A stretch of 5,105 bases of DNA from Micrococcaceae bacterium UBA4005 (GTDB lineage: Bacteria; Actinomycetota; Actinomycetes; Actinomycetales; Micrococcaceae). The notes under the pieces are model-generated. The model searched no databases. It saw only the letters and a list, made by a program, of their open reading frames with translations, and was not told where the DNA came from. The stretch is taken from contig DGBL01000168.1 of assembly GCA_002384315.1 (NCBI GenBank), forward strand, positions 5,513 to 10,617, written 5' to 3'. Numbering within the stretch: the first letter of the stretch is position 1; each line of letters opens with the position of its first letter. Below, piece by piece: positions 1 to 4,713 of this stretch. A program made the position numbers and the translations under genes.

Positions 1-441
1 TTGTCGGTGCTGATGATTCCCGTCGTCGTGCGTTCGACCGAGGAGATGCTGAAGATCGTTCCCAATGAGCTCCGGGAGGCGGCCTATGCGCTGGGTGTGC
101 GCAAATGGCAGACCATCGCGCGGGTGGTCATACCGACAGCGATCTCAGGGATCGCCTCCGGAGTGACCCTGGCTATCGCGCGGGTGATCGGCGAAACGGC
201 TCCGATCCTGGTGACGGCCGGGTTCGCCAGCTCAATCAACATGAACGTGTTCGGCGGGTGGATGAGCACCCTGCCCACGTTTATCTACTACCAGATCCTC
301 ACCCCGACGTCGCCGACCAATATCGCGGCAAGCACCCAGCGGGCGTGGGCGGCGGCACTCGTGCTGATCGTCATGGTCATGCTCCTGAACCTGGCCGCCC
401 GAGTGATTGCCCGCTTCTTCGCCCCCAAGACCAGCCGCTGA
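1..441 (+). CDS. pstA: Phosphate ABC transporter permease PstA (C-terminal part, 5' end outside window)
   Basis: This is the C-terminal 146 residues of an integral membrane permease of the Pst high-affinity phosphate importer, which pairs with PstC in the cytoplasmic membrane. The cytoplasmic EAA loop that contacts the ATPase is visible: EAA at residues 26-28 of the visible part, Gly32 and Pro45. A typical PstA GETAP motif follows at 64-68, then the segment GGWMSTLPTFIYYQ, and a last membrane helix at about 116-138 with a short basic tail. PstA proteins are usually about 300 residues, so roughly half is missing. The TTG at position 1 reads as an internal leucine codon, because homology to the family is already strong at the first residues. 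The gene ends 30 bases before pstB on the same strand, as in the conserved pstSCAB order. Identification is confident; the true start lies outside the window. Confidence 0.95.
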   Translation: MSVLMIPVVVRSTEEMLKIVPNELREAAYALGVRKWQTIARVVIPTAISGIASGVTLAIARVIGETAPILVTAGFASSINMNVFGGWMSTLPTFIYYQILTPTSPTNIAASTQRAWAAALVLIVMVMLLNLAARVIARFFAPKTSR

Positions 442-462
442 CCGTGCGCGGTTCCAACCGAT

Positions 463-467
463 AAGGA
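463..467 (+). promoter_or_regulatory. Ribosome binding site of pstB
   Basis: AAGGA lies four bases before the ATG at 472. It is a good Shine-Dalgarno match at slightly short spacing, and it supports that ATG as the pstB start. Confidence 0.6.
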
Positions 468-471
468 TCCC

Positions 472-1251
472 ATGTCCAAGCGAATCGACGTTAAGGACCT
501 CAACGTCTACTACGGCAAGTTCCTCGCCGTGGAGGATGTGAACATAGATATTCAGCCCCGTTCGGTCACAGCATTTATTGGTCCGTCCGGCTGTGGAAAA
601 TCGACGTTCCTGCGCACCCTCAACCGGATGCACGAGGTGATTCCGGGCGCGCGGGTCGAGGGCGAGGTGCTGCTGGACGGCGAAAACTTGTATGGGCCCG
701 GCGTCGATCCTGTCGTTGTGCGGAGCCAGATCGGAATGGTTTTCCAGCGCCCCAATCCCTTCCCTACTATGTCGATCCGCGACAATGTCCTCGCAGGGGT
801 CAAGCTCAACAACAAACGGATCAGCAAATCGGACGCGGACGCATTGGTGGAAAAGTCCCTGCGCGGGGCGAACCTGTGGAACGAGGTGAAAGACCGCCTA
901 GGACGGCCCGGATCAAGTCTTTCCGGCGGCCAGCAGCAGAGGCTGTGCATCGCCCGCGCCACTGCTGTTTCACCGCAGGTGATCCTCATGGACGAACCGT
1001 GCTCGGCCCTGGACCCGATCTCGACGCTTGCCATTGAGGACCTGATCAACGAACTCAAGAGCGAATACACGGTCGTGATCGTCACCCACAATATGCAGCA
1101 GGCGGCGCGTGTGTCCGACCGTACGGCGTTCTTCAACATCGCCGGCACGGGGATGCCCGGGAAGCTCATTGAATACGGGGACACCGCAACGATCTTCAGC
1201 AAGCCGACCCAGAAGTCCACGGAAGACTACGTCTCGGGGCGGTTCGGCTGA
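472..1251 (+). CDS. pstB: Phosphate ABC transporter ATP-binding protein PstB
   Basis: This is the cytoplasmic ATPase that powers phosphate import through PstC/PstA. At 259 residues it is full length for the family. All ABC motifs are intact: Walker [10 protein letters not shown] at residues 37-45, the Q-loop Gln92 within FQRPNPFP, the signature LSGGQQQR at 150-157, Walker B VILMDEP at 170-176 followed by the SALD D-loop, and the switch His206 in [18 protein letters not shown], which is characteristic of PstB. The C-terminus has the usual PstB ending with an EYG(D)T segment and an EDYVSGRFG tail. The start ATG is supported by AAGGA four bases upstream and by an N-terminus aligned with typical PstB proteins. 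It follows pstA by 30 bases and is very probably co-transcribed with it. No phoU follows directly; the next gene is on the opposite strand. Confidence 0.97.
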   Translation: MSKRIDVKDLNVYYGKFLAVEDVNIDIQPRSVTAFIGPSGCGKSTFLRTLNRMHEVIPGARVEGEVLLDGENLYGPGVDPVVVRSQIGMVFQRPNPFPTMSIRDNVLAGVKLNNKRISKSDADALVEKSLRGANLWNEVKDRLGRPGSSLSGGQQQRLCIARATAVSPQVILMDEPCSALDPISTLAIEDLINELKSEYTVVIVTHNMQQAARVSDRTAFFNIAGTGMPGKLIEYGDTATIFSKPTQKSTEDYVSGRFG

Positions 1252-1270
1252 GTAACCGTGCGGTCCTGCG

Positions 1271-1297
1271 GCTCCGCCGCTAACGCGGCGTTAGAGC
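1271..1297. terminator. Possible terminator hairpin between convergent pstB and pit
   Basis: The core stem is CGCCGC (1275-1280) pairing with GCGGCG (1285-1290) around the loop TAAC. It can be extended by GCTC (1271-1274) with GAGC (1294-1297) if TTA is bulged out. It sits in and just beyond the 39-base gap between two converging genes, so it could serve both strands. No run of T follows on either strand, so it is not a textbook intrinsic terminator. The same bases also contain a TAACGC-G-GCGTTA palindrome (1281-1293) that overlaps the pit stop codon. Confidence 0.4.
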
Positions 1298-2301
1298 AGC
1301 GGGCTGAGAGCCAGGAAGAAAATTCCGCCAGCCAGCGCTGTGATGATTGCCGTTGCCAGCCAGGTGCCAAGGACTTTCAGCAGAACAGTTGCCCGCACTG
1401 AGGAGAATCGCTGGTTCGATCCGGCCCCGACAATGGCTGAGGTCATGGTGTGCGTGCTGGAAAGCGGCATGTCCAACCAGATGGCCCCTACGAAGAGCAT
1501 CGTCGCGCTCACGGACTGGGCGGTCATACCGCGCAAGGGGTCGATGCGTACGAGCCGGTGCGCCAGCGTATAGGCGATCCGCCAACCGCCGAAGAGCGAG
1601 CCTGCGGCCAACAGGACCGCGGCGAAGACCTGGACCCACACGGGGATGGACGATCCCGATGCCATTCCGGCTCCGACCAGCGCCAAAACGACGACGGCCA
1701 TGGTGCGCTGGCCGTCCTGCAACCCGTGCCCGAGTGCAAAGGTTCCCGTGAGGACAGCCTGCGCCATCCGGTTGCCCGCATTGACCTTCCGGGGCGCCTG
1801 GTATCGCAGAATCCAGGTCGCGGGGAAGACTGCCAAGTAGGCCACTGCATAGGCTGCCAGGGGGGACAGTAGAAGCGGCAGACCGATCTGCATCAGGAAT
1901 ACCCCGCCTGTTTCTGAGCGGGTTGAGCCGCCGAGGAGTTGCGCGGCGCTGATTGCGCCGATCAGGCCGCCGAGCAGCGCATGGGTGGAGGATGACGGCA
2001 TCCCCCGATACCAGGTGACCAGGCCCCAGAGCCCGGCAGCGAGCAATCCGGCGGCGAGAATGCCCAACCCTTGCGTTCCGCGCGGGAGGTCCACCCCGAC
2101 TTCGGTGAAAAACAGGGCCAGGGAGGTCCCCATCAGCGCGCCAAGGAGATTGAAGAATGCGACCAGTATGACGGCGACGGTGGGGGTCAGGGCTCTTGTC
2201 CGTACCGCGGTGGATACGGAGTTGGAGACGTCATGAAAGCCGTTCAGGAAGGCAAATACTCCGGCAAGCGCTACGACAGCCCAGAGGAGGAGCAGTTCCA
2301 C
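1291..2301 (-). CDS. Inorganic phosphate transporter, PiT family (low affinity)
   Basis: This is a 336-residue, very hydrophobic cytoplasmic membrane protein that by family imports phosphate (as metal-phosphate or with protons) at low affinity. Both inverted PiT repeats are visible. The first has NGFHDVSNS at residues 20-28, the counterpart of the family GxNDxxN signature, and PSSSTH at 102-107. The second has GHGLQDGQRTM at 190-200 and PLSSTH at 278-283. The start is GTG at 2299-2301, immediately after the TAG of the upstream DUF47 gene, with AAGGA (2309-2313) seven bases before it. This zero-gap junction indicates an operon and probable translational coupling. The gene converges on pstB, which places high- and low-affinity phosphate uptake side by side. 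The exact substrate form cannot be read from sequence, and sulfate or other anions are used by some family members. Confidence 0.93.
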   Translation of the reverse strand: MELLLLWAVVALAGVFAFLNGFHDVSNSVSTAVRTRALTPTVAVILVAFFNLLGALMGTSLALFFTEVGVDLPRGTQGLGILAAGLLAAGLWGLVTWYRGMPSSSTHALLGGLIGAISAAQLLGGSTRSETGGVFLMQIGLPLLLSPLAAYAVAYLAVFPATWILRYQAPRKVNAGNRMAQAVLTGTFALGHGLQDGQRTMAVVVLALVGAGMASGSSIPVWVQVFAAVLLAAGSLFGGWRIAYTLAHRLVRIDPLRGMTAQSVSATMLFVGAIWLDMPLSSTHTMTSAIVGAGSNQRFSSVRATVLLKVLGTWLATAIITALAGGIFFLALSPLL

Positions 2302-2919
2302 CTAGGATTCCTTGACGAGGATGCTGCCCACATGGGTGGCGACCTTGCGCAGATCCTTGGTCACGTCGACCAGTTGGTTGGCTACGTCCCGGTGGCGAGC
2401 GTAGCTCAGCGGCTTGTGGTCTTTGAGCAGCTCGCTACACCAGATCCGGTGGGTCCGTTCGGCGCGCTTGGAAAGGCGGAGAATATCGATCCAATAGTCT
2501 TCCAGATCATCCAAGGCGTTCAACTGCTGCATTGCAGCAGCCGTCAGCTCGGACTGGCGGTTTATGACTTCCAGTTGCTCGGCGGCCCTCTTGCTGAGTT
2601 TGGTGAGCTGGTAGAGCGAAATCAGCTCTGCTGCGCCATCCAGTTTTTCGATCGCTTCATTGAGGAACCGAGAGAGGACATAGAGGTCCTCGCGTGGGAG
2701 CGGGTTGACGAAGGACGTCCGCATCGATGTGAGTAATGCGAAGTGCAGATCGGTCGATGCCCCTTCATGCTGGTGTAATTCTTCGGCTAGGGCTTCGTAT
2801 TCGTCTGTCGAGGCACCGAGCAGGGCCGACATGGTGCCCACTCCGCGGGTGAGCTGCTGCGCCATCTGGGCCAGCAGCACGAGTCCCGCGTTTTCCTGCG
2901 GGAAGAGGCGTAGCTTCAC
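2302..2919 (-). CDS. DUF47 / PhoU-like protein, partner of the PiT transporter
   Basis: This is a 205-residue soluble, almost entirely helical protein of the DUF47 (PhoU-like) family. The family is commonly encoded just before PiT transporters and thought to regulate them. Visible traits are the N-terminal MKLRLFPQE start, an Asp/Glu/His-rich helix around 38-58, the PREDLYVLSRFLNEAIEKLD segment at 75-94 with acidic residues spaced as in PhoU metal sites, and a second half that repeats the helical pattern (138-200). The start is GTG at 2917-2919, with AGGA (2927-2930) seven bases upstream. The stop TAG abuts the GTG of the transporter gene. Known: DUF47 and PhoU share a fold. Inferred: it adjusts transporter activity or surface amount according to phosphate status. 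It is not a classical PhoU, since it sits with pit rather than with pst. Confidence 0.9.
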   Translation of the reverse strand: MKLRLFPQENAGLVLLAQMAQQLTRGVGTMSALLGASTDEYEALAEELHQHEGASTDLHFALLTSMRTSFVNPLPREDLYVLSRFLNEAIEKLDGAAELISLYQLTKLSKRAAEQLEVINRQSELTAAAMQQLNALDDLEDYWIDILRLSKRAERTHRIWCSELLKDHKPLSYARHRDVANQLVDVTKDLRKVATHVGSILVKES

Positions 2920-2975
2920 GAATCCATCCTGGCTGGGAAATGGGCGAATAGCGCATAAAAATGGTGCCGGACCGG

Positions 2976-3009
2976 GAGCGCCTCTCGGCGGGAGGCCGCT
3001 CGAAGCGGC
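2976..3009 (-). other. Two overlapping, mutually exclusive hairpins in the DUF47-pit leader region
   Basis: Hairpin A pairs 2995-3000 with 3004-3009 (GCCGCT / AGCGGC, three-base loop). Hairpin B pairs 2976-2984 with 2992-3001 (five plus four pairs, one bulged base at 2996, seven-base loop). They share bases 2995-3001, so both cannot form in one RNA. Read on the minus strand, A is transcribed first, then B, then after 14 bases a run of five T (2961-2957). The layout resembles an attenuator, but the T run is too far from B for a classical one. It could equally be chance in GC-rich DNA. Confidence 0.3.
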
Positions 3010-3052
3010 TCAATGTTGAAGCCCGGGGGTTCCACGGTCCGACACCACTTTC

Positions 3053-3081
3053 AGTGTTCTCCTCCCTGGCTCCGGTGTCAA
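3053..3081 (-). promoter_or_regulatory. Candidate promoter of the DUF47-pit operon
   Basis: On the minus strand a perfect TTGACA (3081-3076) is followed, after 17 bases, by AACACT (3058-3053). The second box keeps the A at position 2 and the T at position 6 of the -10 consensus but only three of six bases overall. Transcription would start near 3046, giving a leader of roughly 125 bases before the GTG of the DUF47 gene. The -35 box partly overlaps an arm of a GACACC/GGTGTC inverted repeat (3041-3046 and 3074-3079). A promoter nearer the gene, in 2945-2965, cannot be excluded. Confidence 0.35.
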
Positions 3082-3086
3082 CATCA

Positions 3087-3108
3087 GCGCCGGATGGGCT
3101 CCGGACGC
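3087..3108 (-). terminator. Terminator-like hairpin after the unknown-function gene
   Basis: One base after the TGA at 3112-3110, the minus strand can fold GCG-t-CCGGA with TCCGG-CGC: eight pairs, one bulge (3105) and a five-base loop (3095-3099). The position directly after a stop codon and before a candidate promoter fits a terminator separating two transcription units. No T run follows, so confidence is moderate to low. Confidence 0.4.
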
Positions 3109-3109
3109 A

Positions 3110-3757
3110 TCAGTCGAGATCTCCCCGACGCCACGCCACCGCGGCGTGCTCGAGGTCTTCGGCGGTTTTGATGAGCTGGTGTGAATTCCGGGTGAGCTTG
3201 GCTGCATGCACACTATCGCTTTGTTCGGCGTCGTCGGCGTGGTTAGTCTGGCCGAGCGCAACTACCCGGCAGAACGCGGCGAACCGCTCCAGCGCGATAT
3301 CAAACTCTCCGTCAAACGCACCGGAAAGAATCGTATCCGCCATGGCGGACATCTCGGTGGCTCCCGGCGGCTCGGCAACACCGGCAACGACATGGGAGAC
3401 TTCGGCGACTTCCTTGCCCGCTTTGAAATAGGCGGCTATCCGTTCGGGATTCTGTTGGGTCGCGGCCCGCAGGGCGTAGAGCCGCCAGAGGGCGCCGGGC
3501 AGTGACCGGGCGGGGCTCTCAGCCCACATTTCAGCGATTGCGTCGAGGCCTTGCTGGTCGGCGAGTTCGACCAGGCGGCGGGTAATCTCCGGGTCGTCGG
3601 CGCCGCGACCGTGGTGGACCAGGGCGTGGGCGGACATGTGCGCGGCTTCTGAGACCCGCGAGGGGTCCACTCCGCCAGCGAAGATTTCAAAATCTATGGG
3701 CGCAAACGGCTTCGGTTTGTGTGGCCGTGGACTGTTGTTTCTATAGTCTCCGCTCAT
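3110..3757 (-). CDS. Conserved-looking actinobacterial protein of unknown function
   Basis: I do not recognise a named family. The product is 215 residues, soluble, with no signal peptide or membrane segment. The N-terminus (1-20) is Pro/Lys/Arg-rich and probably disordered. The rest looks helical: an AAHMSAHALVHHGRG segment at 38-52, LVELADQQGLDAIAEMWAE at 62-80, then a block typical of a conserved core, PGALWRLYALR (87-97) with NPERIAAYFKAG (103-114), and GAFDGEFDIALERFAAFCRVVALG (146-169). The tail from 170 is acidic and then Lys/Arg-rich. ATG at 3755-3757 was chosen because the open frame upstream (to 3835) encodes a low-complexity stretch unlike a real N-terminus, and AGGAG (3770-3774) lies 12 bases before it, which is rather long. 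It is divergent from tRNA-Lys and appears to have its own terminator. The compositional pattern supports a real gene; its function is unknown. Confidence 0.8.
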   Translation of the reverse strand: MSGDYRNNSPRPHKPKPFAPIDFEIFAGGVDPSRVSEAAHMSAHALVHHGRGADDPEITRRLVELADQQGLDAIAEMWAESPARSLPGALWRLYALRAATQQNPERIAAYFKAGKEVAEVSHVVAGVAEPPGATEMSAMADTILSGAFDGEFDIALERFAAFCRVVALGQTNHADDAEQSDSVHAAKLTRNSHQLIKTAEDLEHAAVAWRRGDLD

Positions 3758-3850
3758 GTGTCGAGGATACTCCTGCCCTTCCCCAACCGGCCACCGCCTC
3801 CCCTGCCAACCGCAGGATAGGCCCCGGTTCTCCACCAGCAGGTCCGGTGC

Positions 3851-3862
3851 GATAAAGTTATC
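3851..3862. promoter_or_regulatory. GATAA-AG-TTATC palindrome, possible tRNA promoter -10 region
   Basis: This perfect 5-bp-arm palindrome lies in the 141-base divergent spacer between the unknown gene and tRNA-Lys, in an AT-rich island. On the plus strand it includes TAAAGT (3853-3858), which matches four of six bases of the -10 consensus, but no good -35 box is seen at normal spacing. It could be a promoter element, an operator, or both. Confidence 0.3.
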
Positions 3863-3896
3863 TGGTCATCCGGTTCCCCATGGGAGCGATGACCAG
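3862..3896. repeat. Perfect 9-bp inverted repeat just upstream of tRNA-Lys
   Basis: CTGGTCATC (3862-3870) is matched by GATGACCAG (3888-3896), separated by 17 bases that themselves contain the palindrome CCCATGGG (3877-3884). The right arm ends two bases before the mature tRNA 5' end. If transcription starts near 3865 most of it would be in the pre-tRNA leader and could fold into a stem; otherwise it may be a protein-binding site in the divergent spacer. No function is assigned. Confidence 0.6.
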
Positions 3897-3898
3897 TG

Positions 3899-3975
3899 GG
3901 GCCCTTAGCTCAGTTGGCTAGAGCAACGGACTTTTAATCCGTGGGTCGTGGGTTCGAGCCCCACAGGGCCCACCA
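3899..3975 (+). tRNA. tRNA-Lys (anticodon TTT)
   Basis: The full cloverleaf is readable. Acceptor GGGCCCT (3899-3905) pairs with AGGGCCC (3965-3971). The D arm is GCTC/GAGC (3908-3911, 3921-3924) with the loop AGTTGGCTA. The anticodon stem ACGGA/TCCGT (3926-3930, 3938-3942) carries the loop CTTTTAA with anticodon TTT at 3933-3935. The T arm is GTGGG/CCCAC with the loop TTCGAGC (3953-3959). Discriminator A3972 is followed by an encoded CCA (3973-3975). All stems are perfectly paired. It reads lysine codons AAA and AAG. A short T-rich stretch (ATTTCTTTAC) follows, without a clear terminator hairpin. Confidence 0.98.
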
Positions 3976-4642
3976 ATTTCTTTACTTCGACTGCCCGGAG
4001 GGATCGGTGGCGGTCTGCTGTCCTTAGCCTGATCCGGAGCGCAGGTGGGCCAGTACTAGGCCAATTGGGACGTTGGCTGCCAACAGCAGATAGACCGCAC
4101 GGATTAGCAGTGCGCTGCGCCCCATGCGAACGCCGCAGGGCGCCGATGAGCGCGGACAGGAGCAGCAGTCCGCCGAGCGCGATCAAAAAGACTCCTGTGA
4201 CAGTTCCGGCGAGTTCCGCCGACGTCCTTGCGCCGGCATCATCGTCCACTGCTGCTTCAGCCCGCGGCGGGCCGTCGTCGGCCGCGCGCATATCGAATGC
4301 CGCTCTGACTCGGTCGCACAAGATCAGCAGAAGGTGTACCGGGGTCACGGCTTCAACCGCGTGTGGAATGTGTGCGTCGAGGTGGATGATCGCCCCGGCG
4401 GGAAGGTCAACCTGTTGTTCTCCGGCCAAAAAAGCCGAACGGCCGCTAAGTACCTGTACAACTATTGGCGCTGCGGCGGTGTGCTCCTTCATTACCTGTC
4501 CAGCATCCAGACAGATACGCACCATACTGGCCCCCGTGCCTTTGAAGATGCGGTGGGATCTCAGTGATCCTGGCTCGATGGGGAGCGCGTTGAGCAGGGA
4601 TTCCACATTGGGGGTCACCAGGGTGAGGGTGCCGTCAGTCAT
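3905..4642 (-). CDS. Cupin-domain protein with C-terminal membrane segment, probably frameshifted
   Basis: The open frame gives 245 residues, but only about the first 171 look genuine. Residues 30-110 form a small single-domain cupin: GQVMKEHTAAAPIVVQVLSG (48-67) carries one metal-ligand-like His54 with Gln63 where a Glu or His is more usual, and LPAGAIIHLDAHIPHAVEA (80-98) gives His94. An acidic linker (117-143, with DDD at 133-135) leads to a hydrophobic helix at about 146-168 ending in LRR. Beyond residue 171 the frame turns into Pro/Arg-rich sequence, and residues 223-245 are simply the antisense of tRNA-Lys (VGPVGLEPTTHGLKVR). A shift of one base near 4129 restores a second membrane helix ending at 4024 (separate entry). 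The start ATG at 4640-4642 has only a weak GAGAATAAG upstream. It is divergent from a group III truncated haemoglobin. Role unknown; small cupins of this kind bind metals or ligands. The sequence may be a pseudogene or contain a sequencing error. Confidence 0.7.
   Translation of the reverse strand: MTDGTLTLVTPNVESLLNALPIEPGSLRSHRIFKGTGASMVRICLDAGQVMKEHTAAAPIVVQVLSGRSAFLAGEQQVDLPAGAIIHLDAHIPHAVEAVTPVHLLLILCDRVRAAFDMRAADDGPPRAEAAVDDDAGARTSAELAGTVTGVFLIALGGLLLLSALIGALRRSHGAQRTANPCGLSAVGSQRPNWPSTGPPALRIRLRTADRHRSLRAVEVKKLVGPVGLEPTTHGLKVRCSSQLS
4024..4125 (-). pseudogene. Displaced 3' end of the cupin gene in another frame (second membrane helix)
   Basis: On the minus strand an open frame from ATG (4125-4123) to TAA (4026-4024) encodes 33 residues including AVYLLLAANVPIGLVLA, a clear membrane helix flanked by Arg/Gly-rich ends. 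It lies exactly where the cupin frame loses its protein-like character, and is reached if one base around 4129 is skipped (RR joined to RMGRS). By hand count, G/C at third positions is 22 of 33 here versus 17 of 35 in the cupin frame over the same stretch, which favours this frame as the historical coding one. The gene would then end as a cupin plus a two-helix hairpin. Separate translation from the ATG is a less likely alternative, as no good ribosome site is seen. Confidence 0.5.
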
Positions 4643-4677
4643 GGCTTATTCTCGACGTGCTTGGCTAGGATTTAAAA

Positions 4678-4707
4678 GTATTTTGATCCGGTTTATTTGA
4701 ATACACT
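4678..4707 (+). promoter_or_regulatory. Divergent control region with leaderless-type -10 box for the haemoglobin gene
   Basis: TACACT (4702-4707) matches four of six -10 bases including the key T1, A2 and T6, and is six bases before the ATG at 4714. That spacing suits a transcript starting on the start codon itself, and no Shine-Dalgarno sequence is present. No good -35 box is visible. An inverted repeat GTATT (4678-4682) / AATAC (4700-4704), with a 17-base spacer, overlaps the -10 box and might be an operator. The surrounding 71-base spacer is markedly AT-rich compared with the neighbouring genes and must also hold the minus-strand cupin promoter. Confidence 0.4.
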
Positions 4708-4713
4708 GATTGG

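Noticed and set aside
552..1220. 222-codon minus-strand open frame inside pstB
   Set aside because: Antisense shadow of an intact PstB carrying every ABC motif.
1347..1872. Plus-strand open frames opposite the PiT gene
   Set aside because: Arg/Pro-rich shadows of a well-supported minus-strand transporter gene; no ribosome sites or family motifs.
2071..2736. 221-codon plus-strand open frame opposite DUF47/PiT
   Set aside because: It lies antisense to two genes with clear family signatures and crosses their junction, and it shows no recognisable domain.
3068..3104. Direct repeat GGCTCCGG (3068-3075 and 3097-3104), considered as a Pho-box-like operator
   Set aside because: Only two short GC-rich copies, no match to known phosphate-regulator repeats that I can justify, and one copy is already part of the terminator-like hairpin.
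3758..3835. 26-residue N-terminal extension of the unknown-function protein
   Set aside because: The sequence is Trp/Gly/Arg-rich and unlike a conserved N-terminus, and the internal ATG at 3757 has an upstream AGGAG.
4661..4689. TTGGCT as a -35 box for the haemoglobin gene
   Set aside because: At 17-base spacing the partner hexamer (TGATCC) is not -10-like, and the TACACT box further on is a better fit.
3948..4700. Long plus-strand open frame beginning MGSSPTGPTN
   Set aside because: Its start lies inside tRNA-Lys, and the rest is the antisense of the cupin gene with Ser/Arg/Pro-rich, non-protein-like composition.
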